The translations under genes were made by a program, and so were the position numbers. Shown here piece after piece: positions 21,771 through 32,992 of a stretch of 64,000 nucleotides of DNA. Source of the DNA: Erodium maritimum (taxonomy: Eukaryota > Streptophyta > Magnoliopsida > Geraniales > Geraniaceae); assembly GCA_963921825.1 (NCBI GenBank), contig OY997590.1:44099039-44163038 (forward strand), written 5' to 3'. The notes below the pieces were generated by a model. The model saw only the letters and a program-made list of their open reading frames with translations, was not told the DNA's origin and did no database searches. Every line of letters begins with the position of its first letter. Position 1 is the first letter of the stretch.

Positions 21771-22362
21771 GGCTTCCTACTCGGGCGTCGGCACTCACAT
21801 TCGCCTTACCCGAATGGTAGAGTAGCTCAAATTCTTACTCCTCAGTAGTTCCATCCATCACCGCTGGCGCATGTTCAGGTCTCGTTGGGAAAAGATGTAC
21901 TTGAGGCTCTTGTGATCCGTGAACACCTGAAATCTCCCGCCATACCGATAATACCGCCAGCCCTTCAATGCGAACACTAATGCTGCTAATTACAGGTCAT
22001 GGGTAAGATAGTTGCGCTCGTACGTCTTCAACTACATGGAGCCATAAGCAACAACTCTACCCAACTGCATTAATACGCAACCCAGTCCTTCCCCGGACGC
22101 GTCACAATAGATCTCATACCCGAACCCGCGCTCTGGCACTATCAACACTGGAGCGGTAGTCAGACGAGCTTTCAGCTCTATGAACGCACGTTCACAATCC
22201 TCTGACACACAAACCCGACTCCCTTGCGCGTCAAAAGAGTCATAGGCGCGTTAGTCGCGCAAAGTCCTGGACAAACCGCCGATTAATATGCTGCAAGCCC
22301 CAAGAAGCTGCGGATCTCGAAGACGCTCGTGGGCCGCGCCCACTTCAAAACCGCGTCGATCT
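21771..22362 (-). pseudogene. RNase H region, degenerate
   Basis: Broken frames contain a PMTLLTRKGVGFV-like block (about 22220-22260), the [12 protein letters not shown] block near 21880-21930 and DLNMRQRR. Several stops occur. It lies between RT and integrase as in all Ty3/gypsy pols and is longer than the remnant in the plus-strand copy, which lost the N-terminal part. Confidence 0.65.
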
Positions 22363-23230
22363 TCACCGATCGACAAATATACCGTCACGGGACACAACGT
22401 GATCGAAGATTTTCACCTCAGCGAGCCAAAACTCGCACTTCTCAATATTAGCGTTTAGCTGATGTGTGCGCAACAGGGTCAGAGCACCCCTCAGATGCTC
22501 CTCACATGCCGCCTCGTTCTGCGAGTAGATCAAGATGTCGTCTAAAAACACCACCACAAATCGATCTAAGAACAGCCGGAATATACTGTTCATCAGATCC
22601 ATGAACGCTGCAGGTGCGCTCATCAGTCCAAAAGGCATCACCAAGAACTCGTAATGCCCATAGCGTGTCCGGAATGCAGTTTTTGCGACGTCCTCCTCTC
22701 GGACTCGCAACTGGTAATATCCGGATCGCAGATTGATCTTCGAGAAGCATATCGACCCTCTCAATTGGTCTAACAAGTCGTCTATCCTCGGCATCGGGTA
22801 TTGGTTCTTCACCGTAAACCCGGTTCAGTTTCCGGTAGTCCATGCACATCCGAAGCTCTCCACTCTTCTTCTTCACGAAGAGTGCTGGCACTCCCCACGG
22901 CGATGTGCTCGGACGAATAAATCCCTTCTCCTGAAGCTCATCGAGCTGACGCTTTAGCTCGGTCAACTCGGTTGGCGTGAACCTGTAAGGCGCCATCGAT
23001 ATCGCTGCCGTTCCCGGCACCAGGTCAAACCTGAACTCCACCTCACGAACTGGTGGCAACCCGCTCAATTCCTCCGGAAGGACCTCGGGGAACTCGCACA
23101 CCACTTGTGGTAACTCGCGGCTCTGCACAGCCGATACCTCCTTCAATGCGGACAATGCCGACAGGAGAACCCCGCTCTTACTACCCAGAACATACGACAC
23201 CTTCGTGTTGACTGCTGACACCGTCACTCG
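22363..23230 (-). pseudogene. Ty3/gypsy reverse transcriptase, frameshifted but otherwise well kept
   Basis: The first frame (to about 22810) has FRFDLVPGTAAISMAPYRFT, LDELQEKGFIRPSTSPWGVP and [11 protein letters not shown] frameshift follows, and the second frame (22812-22363) continues with [49 protein letters not shown] and the catalytic FLDDILIYS. This is the expected RT order with the Y/F-x-D-D motif intact, so apart from the frameshift at about 22810 the fold could be complete. The plus-strand copy lacks this domain. Confidence 0.9.
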
Positions 23231-23770
23231 TCGCCTGTAACAGTCGATATTGACTTGGTACTTCGCCCGCCAATCCATTCCCAGGATCACGTCAAGGCGG
23301 TCATTTCGTAAGTATCCTTCCCACGGATACACGCACAAGCTCAGTCGCTGCCAAAACTCACGGACCCTCGCTGTCTCTCTAAGACCTCGCTCCACTACCG
23401 TCGTCGTGCCTACCAACTCCGAACATACCTGAAACCTCGGGGTGAGGACTTGATCCAGCATGGGGGCTCTTGAGCCCTCTCTCGAACTCCTGTATCAGTT
23501 CGCTTCTCTAACTTCGCAGGCATGACAGACCCTAGTCAACACCACAACACCCCCAACCGGCTTGTCTAGACGCCGGGGTGTACTCAACGGCTCTAAACTC
23601 AGCCCCAACATCTCATCACAACTCGACGAAACAAACAAGTGCGATGCCTTGGTATCCAACAGAAATGACGCTAAAAACAGAGACCGAACAACCACTCCAT
23701 TAGTCATACCGATACGGTATAGCACAACCCTCACACGATCCTTTATGCATTCACTTATAACTTTCCACAA
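23231..23770 (-). pseudogene. Aspartic protease
   Basis: The frame from 23770 contains FLLDTKASHLFVSSSCDEM, the retropepsin active site with D-T-G changed to D-T-K. A second frame (from 23461) gives LDQVLTPRFQVC and then DVILGMDWRAKY. A frame change near 23480-23500 separates them. It follows directly on the leader, with no gag or zinc-knuckle sequence before it. Confidence 0.75.
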
Positions 23771-25297
23771 CCAAACCAGTGTTCGCTACTCGTCCCTTGC
23801 GGGAAAAGTAGTAAAGGGGATGAGCCATCTGCTCACCTCCACGGACACCCGTTTGATTATGGCATACTAGTAAAGCACTAGCGACTTACCAACCTAACCA
23901 GGGCAAACCACTACCTCAAAACCTGATACCAAAACGTCACACTGCTCAAGCTATCAATACCTCAAATACTCTCTCAAGTAAGGGAAACCTCGAAACGGGG
24001 ATTATGTCCTCAATTCAGCAAATCACTATTGCTCACAACCTCAATACCCCAATTACCCGATCATGTAGGGAAACCTCAAACGGGGATCATGTTCTCAACT
24101 AAGCCAACACTGTTGCTCACAATATCGTTACACCAATTTCCCGATCACATAAGGGAAACCTCAACACGGGGATCACGTTCTCAACTAAGCAAACCACTAT
24201 TGCTCACAACCTCGATACCCTAGTTACTCGATCAAGTAGGGAATCTCAAAAAACCCACTCACGTGAAGGAAACCTCAAACCACCCGTTCATATAGGGACA
24301 CCTACTTCGTATGACGCCGCAGCGCACCAACCCTAACCCCTCTCCGTGGTGAGACCCTCACACCGAGGCGCTGTATCACTATCGCAGGTTATTGATGAGT
24401 CTCGAACCCAAGACCTCATCCCTTAACACCGACCTTACGACCTCTACAATCAACACAACCGTGAACACCACCACGCAAAACCAACACTCAACTGCGCAAA
24501 GTGAGCCCAGTCATGCAATAACAACACTTAACCACACGACGAAACCAAATTTTTTTTTGAAAGCAGCTGACTGGACCAGGCCGGTAAGTGCGCCAGACCG
24601 TGCAACATTCCGGGCCGGTGAGTGGCCCGGACCGTTCCACCTTCTGGGCCGGCGAGTCATCCGGACCGGGCTTCCATCCGGGCCGGCAAGCCACCCGGAC
24701 CGTGCGTCCCTCCTGGCCGGCAAGCCACCCGGACCATGCATCCTTCTGGGCCAAACCTGTGGCCCAGACCACGTCTCCTACCGGGCCGGTCCACGACCCT
24801 CCCCGTACTAGTGATGATTTCGCACTTAACACCACCGTTATGTTTACCCTAGGGCACTCGTATCTTACCCTGTTCATAGCGACCCGCACATTAGTGCGTC
24901 GCAGACATTCGACCACCAACCTAACAGCACACGTACAACAATTCAAGACCAAACACAACTCACTCAACCTCAATCACAACCCAACACGGCCAAGCAACAA
25001 CAACACCCGCCCACCGGGCCAACCAAAGTCAAACACGCCCACAGGGCCAATCCAAATCAAACATACGCCCACAGGGCCAATCCAAATCAAACACGACCGC
25101 TTAAAAATATTTCACGCAGCACACACAATCAGTATGCCAGCAATAAAAATACTGCACATACGCACAAACACAAACATGACTCAAAACACTACGGGTTTAC
25201 ACACGGTTTCCGACTTTCGTACCCAACGCACGACGAGACTTTACTGACTCGACTCTCCCCACCTAATTGATGTACAGTCCGAGGCGTGAGACCTCGA
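23771..25297 (-). other. Leader of the minus-strand family A element
   Basis: Non-coding. It shares with the plus-strand copy the primer-proximal 640 bp, the 85-bp repeats (23945-24290) and the palindrome module (23800-23870), and has its own 34-bp array at 24563-24790. The 219-aa and 161-aa frames across 24488-25247 are artefacts of the 34-bp array and are not conserved. Confidence 0.7.
24563..24790. repeat. 34-bp GC-rich tandem repeat in the leader
   Basis: Five to six units share 'gaccgt', then a variable middle, then 'gggccggcaagccacccg'. The plus-strand copy has the TCACGG palindrome cluster at the same leader position, so this site has been filled by different arrays. Confidence 0.8.
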
Positions 25298-25309
25298 GCT
25301 CTGATACCA
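25298..25309 (-). other. Primer-binding site, initiator tRNA-Met
   Basis: TGGTATCAGAGC on the minus strand, complementary to the 3' end of plant initiator tRNA-Met, lies 3 nt inside the 5' LTR. Confidence 0.93.
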
Positions 25310-25312
25310 AGC

Positions 25313-27994
25313 TGTCACGCCCCAATTTTAGTAAACCGAACTTGGGACGCGAACATTTAAAATAATAAAACACTTGAAACCTGTTTGAATAAATACTTTG
25401 AAATTACCAAATAGTTAACCAAAATAATATTTACAACTCAAAAACGTCCCAACAATTGGACAAAGTACAAGGTATCCGTCACTAAACTCAAAAGATAAAC
25501 CCGGACTCCGCTCCTAGCTCCTCAAGCTTCGAGAGCTCACCTAGTCCGTCCTGTGATCAGTACCTGTAGGAAAAAGCAGCTAGGGGTGAGCGTTCGCTCA
25601 CCACCACGGATAACAGACTGACTACGGCATACTTAGTAGACAATGCCGGTAACACCAAAACCAAACCCAACACCGGGAATACCATCCCCAAACTCAAGTA
25701 ACTCAACTGACACACAACCCGTTACTTTCCTCAACAGACTCAACACTCGGACTCGTAATGTAGACCCAACACAACGATCACGACCTCTTCCAAGGACTCA
25801 AAAGACCACCACGCAACACCCAAGATCACAAAGGATCGCACACCAACCAAGATCACAAAGGATCGCATACCAGCTGCTCAGTAATATCCCTCACGCCCTT
25901 TACCGATCCCAGTCAGGCCAGGCGGTCGACCTGTTGCATTTTCCTCGACACAAAGTCGGATCAGGCTGTCGACCTGTCACACTCACAACCCCAAACCACA
26001 CACGCGCGGCCAGGACCCCTTTCTTGTCGGGCGGGCCCCCTACCCCGTCTGAACATGCAGACGCGTGTGCTCGAGGACCCCTATTTCATGAAGCGGGCCC
26101 CCAACCTCAGGTAACCACAATCACAATCACAGCCAAAGCTCAACAAACAGCAACAACACCAGTCCACCACTCCACGACGCTCATGGCCACCCAAGACACA
26201 TCAACAGTCAAGACTCGGGTTCAACAACCCCACGGTCACTCGCGGCCACCCAAAACACCAACGGTAAAACACGGGTTCAACAACCCCCACGGGCACTCAT
26301 GGCCACCCAAGACACACCAATAGTAACTCACGGGTTCAACAACCCCACGGGCACTCATGCCCACCCAAGACTCCAACAGTAAAACATGGGCTCTCATGGC
26401 CACCCAAAACACCAATAATAAAACAGGGGCTCTCATGGCCACCCAAGACACCAACAATAAAACACGGGCTCTCATGGCCACCCAAGACACCAACAATAAA
26501 ACACGGGCTCTCATGGCCACCCAAGACACCAACAATAAAACACGGGCTCTCATGGCCACCCAAGACACCAACAATAAAACACGGGCTCTCATGGCCACCA
26601 AAGACACCAACAATAAAACAAACAACCTCCGGGCATGGTCGTATGCCTCCAGTAGTTCTATTATCGATAAGTTCACTGCTCCTACGATACTACTAAGTGT
26701 CACATGCTCTTCTAATATTCGCTACGTTCCCGTATCATGCCTTTCTAATATTCGATAAACCTACTTAACCCACGACACCCCGGTCTCACATGCAATTCTA
26801 CTGTTAACATTCCCTAGTCAGGGCCGAGATCCGGCTACTTTTCCCTACCTCGTATGCTTTCTCCAAAAGCGCACAAATAAGCTCCGACATGATATCGATC
26901 ACTCGCCTAGCTTTCCCTTTCCTCTGTCGGTGGCACGATCTAATAAGAACACAATTTTAAACGCTTTTAAGCTAGCAGGCATAAACTGAATTTTAATAAA
27001 CTTGACGCCCAAAAGTAACCCCGACAATGTCGATCATTCCCAAACTTCCCAATTACTCGACATTGTCGATAACGGGCTCGGAAAAGGCCGATTCGCCCGG
27101 CCCGGCGAATCTTCCCAGGTTTTGAAAACGCCCTTCCGGGGCTCCGAAAATTCCCGTTTTTCGTTTCTACGGTCTTAGAATAATTAAAGGGTTCCAACCC
27201 AATCGACGGAATCCATTTCCGACTTCCGAGCGTTCTAAAACCACAATTAAAGTTTCTAAACTACAATTTCCTAATTCTCACGTATTACAAATTCTAATTC
27301 TCTATTCCTCAACAAAAATCGGAAATCTACAAAAGAAACAAAGAAACAATCTTTTGTTACCGAAAAAAAAATAGAGCTCCAACAAATTTACCTTAGAAGC
27401 CAAAATTTGTTCCCTTTCTTCTTGTCTCTAGAGCTACCGACTCAAGATCAATTTCCTCTTTTTTTTTGTTTCGATTTCCCCACAGTTAAAGCAAAAACAT
27501 CCAAGCCCTTGCTTCCTACACTGCCTAAACACACAGAACCAAGGATTTTGGTCATAAATATCAACCCATATTCTTGATTCGTGTGCCACCCATAATTACC
27601 CAAGTAAAAGCTTCATAAGAGTTGAAGTTGGTGCTCGCACCTTGATGCCTCAGTGATGCCGCCACACATACATGATCAAGAGATGATTTTGATGACTACT
27701 CCCTCAAGAATCAAGGAGAAAAGAAACTCAACATTGGTTCTCTCTCTAGCCCGATGGTGCCGCCTCCTTTTAGATCAAGTGTGCCTCTCCCTTAACACAC
27801 AAACCCTATAGTTCATTATATACATCAATCCAAGCCAAAAAGAAATGGGCTTTAATTTGGGTTAAAATGGGCCTAGCCCATGGGCTGAAAATTAGGCCAT
27901 TTTCTTTTTCTTTTTTTTTTCTTTTTTTTTCTTTTTCTTTATATTTCTAGATTTTCGCCGATTTGACTGGCGTTGACCGGGAGTGGTTCTTACA
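25313..27994 (-). repeat. 5' LTR of the minus-strand family A element
   Basis: 2682 bp, 57 bp longer than its partner: one more 39-bp unit (seven at 26357-26630) and about 15 bp more in the CGACAATGTCGA hairpin region (27022-27068) explain nearly all of the difference. Modules are in the same order as the LTR at 3108. Confidence 0.92.
27815..27822 (-). promoter_or_regulatory. Candidate LTR TATA box
   Basis: TATATAAT on the minus strand, about 175 nt into the 5' LTR, is followed by 'gaactatagggtttgtgtg'. The position fits a U3 promoter. Transcription was not tested. Confidence 0.5.
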
Positions 27995-28362
27995 CAAGTC
28001 ATCACTGTTTGGTTGTTCAGAAAAGCACATGAATTAAAGAATCAGTGACTTGCCACATATATGAAGGGAACATAAATGTTCAAAAGGGTTTCAACTAATT
28101 TGAAGTTGTATTTATTTCCCCGTATTTTCTGCTCACCATAGTATTAATTATCTTAAATATAGTTTTCAAGCAGAACAAATCTCTCATGACATAGATATGC
28201 AGGTAACATCTACTACTCACGTTTGGCATCTGGTGCGCTTTGCTGACATCACTTTGGGCGGATCCTATGGCTCTCGTGTGTTCGCAGTTTGTACAATAAG
28301 GGCATGTTTGTAACTGATACCAGTCCTATATGTATATATATGGACACAATTAAGTGTGAACC
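27995..28362. other. Host flank with a MITE end fragment
   Basis: It continues the host DNA of 17386-18008. At 28215-28312, 'catctggtgcgctttgctga' to 'acaataagggcatgtttgta' matches the right terminal repeat of the foldback MITE at 45825-45925 with substitutions. No exon was found. Confidence 0.55.
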
Positions 28363-28609
28363 TGTAAATACCGGGAAAATTTATTATTTATTTATTAAAG
28401 TTTAACGTCGAGGTTAGAGAACGGTGTGGAAATTAAAGCGAATTTTGGTCCGAGTTCAAAAAAAAATAGAGAGAAAGAAATTTCAAAAAAAAAGGGAAAA
28501 GGCCGACCAGGCCTGAGAAGGCCCGACCAGCCTGCCCTCCCGTTTGGGCCGCACGGCCTAGCTTTTACCTGAGGCCCAAGGGTGCCAAGCCAAGCTGATT
28601 TGGTTTCGG

Positions 28610-28645
28610 TATAAAAGGGAAGTTAGGGTGAAACCCTAACAGGTG
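28610..28645 (+). promoter_or_regulatory. LTR TATA box with telo-box-like inverted repeat
   Basis: TATAAAA at 28610-28616 is followed by GTTAGGGTGAAACCCTAAC at about 28622-28640, an inverted repeat built on the AAACCCTAA telo-box. The other type II LTR has the same pairing at 55255-55285. Confidence 0.6.
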
Positions 28646-30794
28646 CAGCCTCTCTTTTGCCTCCTCCCTCTTCGATCCATCCCCCTCCCTCTCTGCCGAA
28701 CCTCACCCGACCTCCCTCCCTTCTCTCAACTCCGGTCGCCGGCGTCGGTCCCGAGTCCGGCCACACCTCCCTCTCACGTCCCCACGCCGCCCCCGTCTCC
28801 CTTCCCTCTCTGTCCGGCCACCACACCACCACCAGCCGCCACCATCTCCTCCTTATCCGTCCGGCCACCGCCCTCCCACACCCGTAGCCACCGCCGTCGA
28901 CCCCCCTCTTCCACCTCCCTCTCAGATCCCGTCCCTCACCGAGCCCCTCCATCTCCGGCCGTCTCCTCCGTCCGTTTCACGACCACCGAGCCGCCGCCGT
29001 CCTTTCCCTCCACGCCCGTGACCGCCGGAGCCACCGCCGTGGGCGAGGTCACCGAGGCGTTGTGCTCTGCCTTGAGACAGAGAACGTGGAGGCCGCCGTG
29101 AAGAAGGCCGTGCACCGCCGGTGCCATCCCGGCCGTCTCCGCCGCCGGCCGTTTTCTTCCGTAGCCATCCCACCACCGGAAGGCTCAGCCGAGCCACCAC
29201 CGCCGTGCTCCGCCGCTCCAGCAGCCACCGTCCACTAATGAAACAGTGAGCCCCACCGCTGTGAGGTTTTGGCCGGCCGGACTCGAAACCCGTGCCTCTC
29301 CTTCCCGTTGTTTCCTTCTGTCTCAACTGTTAAAAATGTTGTTCTGTATTTTGTTCTGGACACAAATCTTCGATGTAAAATTGGGGAAAATGAAAAGTTT
29401 ATTGATTGGAAGCAGTTATGTTTTGTTCGTTTTACTTTACGGTTGGTGTTAGATCGATTTAGAAGCAAACCAAAACAAGGATTTTAAAGCTGTAAATTCA
29501 AGGAAAATGGGCTTTAAAAACGAGAATCAGCTTTAGGGAAAATCAAAACGGTTTTAAACTAAAAAGGGTTAAATTCAGGTTTAAACAAAATCGGGCGTTT
29601 TGAAAAGAACTAGTAATTTGAATGCGATTAAACCAATCTGTGATCGGATTTTAGAAAGGCGTGGATCGACTAAACCGAACGTTAAATCGGACCTTGAACA
29701 GGTTAATAGCGGAACAATGAATCAGACCTCGGGAAGCCTCGACATCCGTGTATTGGGACCCGTGCCTCGATGTTTTCCCTCGGGAACATGCACCGGTTTC
29801 GGTGCGCGGATGTTCGAACCCGATTCGTTGTAATCCCGCTCGAGTTTAAAAGACAAATGTCGGATTTAAACTGGACAAATCATAATCTTTAACTTAACGG
29901 TGGAACCTGGTTTAATTTATGGCTTTCGTGTTATCTTTAGCGTCCGGCTTCGATCGAAGTGAAGCCCGGAGGTAGCGAGCCAGAACGTCAGCAGCTAGGA
30001 AGCGTAGCGGGTGCTCTTCGGTTGAGGTAGGGAAAAGTAGTCGGATCTTGGCCCTGACTAGGGAAAGTTAACAGTAGGAATGCATGTGACACTGGGGTGT
30101 CGTGGGTTGAGTAAGTTAGCGAATATTAGAAATGCATGATACGGGAACGTAGCGAATACTGGAAATGCATGTGACACTTAGTAGTGTCGTACGAGCAGAG
30201 AACTTAGCGTAATTGATTTACTGGAGGCATGTGACTATGCCCGGAGGTTGATTGCGAACTTATCGACATTAGGAGTACTGGAGGCATATGACCATGCCCG
30301 GAGGTTGTTTGTGAAAGTAGTGATCTTAGGACTGTTGGAGGCATCGTTTATGCCGGAGGTTGTTGTGTGTTTTTTTACTGTTGAGTTGGGTGGCCTTGAG
30401 AGCCCGCATTATTTTACTGTTGAGTTGGGTGGCCTTGAGAGCCCGTATTATTTATTGTTGAGTTGGGTGGCCTTGAGAGCCCGTGTTATTTATTGTCAAG
30501 TTTGAGTGTCCTTGAGAGCCTGTGTTATTTATTGCTGAGTCTTGGGTGGCCATGAGAGCCCGTGTTGTCGTTTCGGTGTTTTGGGTGGCCGTGAGTGCCC
30601 GTGGGGTTGTGAACCCGTACTTTATCGTTGGTGTCTTGGGTGGCCATGAGGGACCGTAGGGTTGTTGAACCTGTGTTTGGTTGTCGGTGTTTTGTTGGCC
30701 TTGAGTGCCTGTGGAGTTGTCACCGGTGTCGTTACTGTCTGTTTGAACTTGTTTGTGATTGTGATTGGTTACTGGTTACTGGTGGAGGTTGTGT

Positions 30795-30995
30795 GGTGTA
30801 GCTAGCCTCCCGATTGGGATCGGGAGAAGCGGAGGGGTTGTGGGCTAGCTCCCTGACTGGGATCGGGGGAAGGACGCGCGGGTGTGGCTAACCACCCGAC
30901 TGGGATCGGGTGAAGCGGAGAGGTTGTGGGTTAGCCTCCCGACTGGGATCGGGAGAAGTTGCGCGACAGGTCGACCGCCTGTACCGACTGGGATC
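30795..30995 (+). repeat. Tandem hairpin repeat, CTCCCGA...TCGGGAG
   Basis: Four units of about 50 bp contain CTCCCGATTGGGATCGGGAG (about 30807-30826) or close variants (CACCCGACTGGGATCGGGTG near 30894), each an inverted repeat with a 6-nt centre. The outer stem pair changes from CTC/GAG to CAC/GTG, keeping complementarity. Confidence 0.75.
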
Positions 30996-31513
30996 GGAAA
31001 GTAGCTGGTTTGCGATCCTTTGTGATCTTGTTTGGTATTGTGTGGTCAGTCGTGTCTTGGAGGAGGTCGTCGATCGTAGTGTGGGGTCTACATAACGTAT
31101 CCGAGTGTTGAGTCGGTTGAGGAAAGTACTTTGGTCGTGTGTGTGTGTGTCTTGAGTCGTTGTTGGTGTTACCGGCATTGTCTGCTAATTATGCCGTAGT
31201 CAGTCTGTTATCCGTGGTGGTGAGCGAGCGCTCACCCCTAGCTGCTTTTCCTACAGGTACTGTTCGTGGGACGGACTAGGTGAGCTCTCGAAGCTTGTGG
31301 AGCTAGGAGCGGAGTTCGGGGTTTGTCTTTTGAGTCTAGTGACGGATACCTTGTACTTTTGTCCACTTGTTGGGACGTATTTTAAGCTGTAAATATTATT
31401 TTGTTGAACTAAGCTGGTACTGTAAAGTGTTTTAATAAAAATGGTTTCAAAAGTGTTTATTATTTTAAAACGTTTGCGTCCCGAGTTCGGTTTACTGAAT
31501 TTGGGGCCTGACA

Positions 31514-31699
31514 GAACCACCTTTAATATGTGAACCTGCGAACTCAATCTGGTTAATTCATCTCGCATCATCTACGACTCACGTTTGTGCGCGCGAAGTT
31601 GGTCCCAATTTGGTGCACGCGCGTCATTGTAAGGCTAATTAAGTAATCTAATTATATCACCAATAACAACGTGTATCAGTAATCCAATTAAGGTACTCA
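31514..31699. other. Unassigned flank
   Basis: AT-rich host-like sequence. 'catctacgactcacgtttg' near 31570 resembles 'catctactactcacgtttg' near 28205, which suggests another old duplicated element. Confidence 0.3.
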
Positions 31700-32992
31700 A
31701 TTTAAAAATGTTCTTTTTTTCCACATAGTTTATTAATTTATCTTTCCCTTTTCGTTTCAACTCCGATTTAATTTTTTCTTGCGCCAATAATTTTCTTTTT
31801 CCAAAATCTATCTATCAAATAGCATATTGAATATGTTTTGAAGTGAGAAAAGACATGTATAGGTAAAAATTATGATATACACATTATCCGTAAATCATAT
31901 CTATTATATTCTCAAACCCACATGTCTCTTATTCTCAAACTCGCATCTCTCTTATTCTAAAACTATATCCGTCATATTCTCAACTCGCATCACTATATTC
32001 TCAACCTACATCACCTATAATCTCAAACCTACATCCCTCATATTCTCAAACTCACATCCCTCATTTTCTCAAACCATATATCTCATATTCTCAACTCACA
32101 TCATCATATTCTCAATCCACATAACCTATATTTGTAAACCACATTACATTTTTCAAACTCATATCCACACATCCACACCCGTATTCAAAAACACATCAAA
32201 ACATATTCAATACACTACATGTTAGAAAGATCTTGAAAAATGAAGAATATTGGTGCAAGAAAAAAATAAATCAGAGTTGAAACGAAGCGGGCATCATTAA
32301 ATTAGTAAACTTGATTTTTTTAAATGACACATTTTCTGAACGCGGCACTAGGCGCGTTGTGGTTGACTTCACATATTAAATATTCACAAACCCACATATC
32401 TCCGCTTCTCAATCCAAGACACATATATTCTCAAGCATACATCCCTCATATTCTCAAACTCACATCCCTCATATTCTCAAACCATATCCCTTCTATTCTC
32501 AATTTATATCACCATATTCTCAACTCACACCATCTATATTCTCAAACCTACTTCCCTCGTATTCTCAAACCCACATCTCTCATTTTCTCAAACCATATCT
32601 CTCATATTCTCAACTCACATCATTATATTCTCAATCCACAACACCTATATTTGCAAACCATGTCACAACTTTTAGCACACATATCCACACATCCACACCC
32701 ATATTAAAAAGAAACATCAAAACATATTCAATACACTACTTGTTAGAAAGCTCTAAAAAAATAAGAATATTGGCGCAAGAAAAAAATAAATCGGAGTTGA
32801 AACGAAGTGGGAATCATTAAATTAATAAACTTGATGTTAAAAAAAAGGACGCAAATCTAAGCGCGACACTTGGCGCGTTGTGGTTGACTTCACTAATTAA
32901 ATATTCTAAAACTCACATCCTTTTTATTCTCAATCCAAGACACCTACATTCTCAAACATACACCCCACATATTCTCAAACTCACATCATTCA

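Larger units (their letters stand above)
18009..27994 (-). mobile_element. Full-length non-autonomous Ty3/gypsy element, family A (Tekay/Del-like)
   Basis: Two LTRs, 18009-20633 and 25313-27994, flank a 4679-bp internal region. Read on the minus strand: 5' LTR, 3-nt gap, tRNA-Met primer site, leader, protease, RT, RNase H, integrase, chromodomain-like tail, polypurine tract, 3' LTR. The flanks are GAAGT (18004-18008) and CAAGT (27995-27999), a 5-bp target duplication with one mismatch. No gag is present. Pol has at least one frameshift in RT (near 22810), several stops in RNase H and a deleted integrase core, so the element cannot move alone. The LTRs are very similar outside repeat-number changes, which suggests a fairly recent insertion. 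Confidence 0.93.
28363..31513 (+). mobile_element. Solo LTR, GC-rich U3 type (type II) on an A-type 3' half
   Basis: The LTR runs from TGTAAATACCGGG to TTGGGGCCTGACA, 3151 bp, flanked by GAACC on both sides (28358-28362 and 31514-31518). Its first 1.6 kb is unlike the family A LTR and has a TATA box and a 600-bp CCG/CTCC-rich leader. From 'gaggtagggaaaagtag' (30024) on, it has the family A module order: hairpins, TGGGTGGCC minisatellite, tandem CCCGACTGGGATCGGG hairpins and the terminal palindrome (31219-31236). The proline-rich 152-aa frame at 28643-29101 is a composition artefact. Confidence 0.93.

Noticed and set aside
24488-25247. 219-aa and 161-aa frames with GPD/GRR repeats
   Set aside because: Produced by the 34-bp GC-rich tandem repeat and absent from the other family A copy.
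28643-29101. 152-aa proline/serine-rich frame in a solo LTR
   Set aside because: Base composition (CCG/CTC-rich leader) explains it; overlapping frames on both strands are equally long, and the homologous LTR at 55056 does not keep the same frame.
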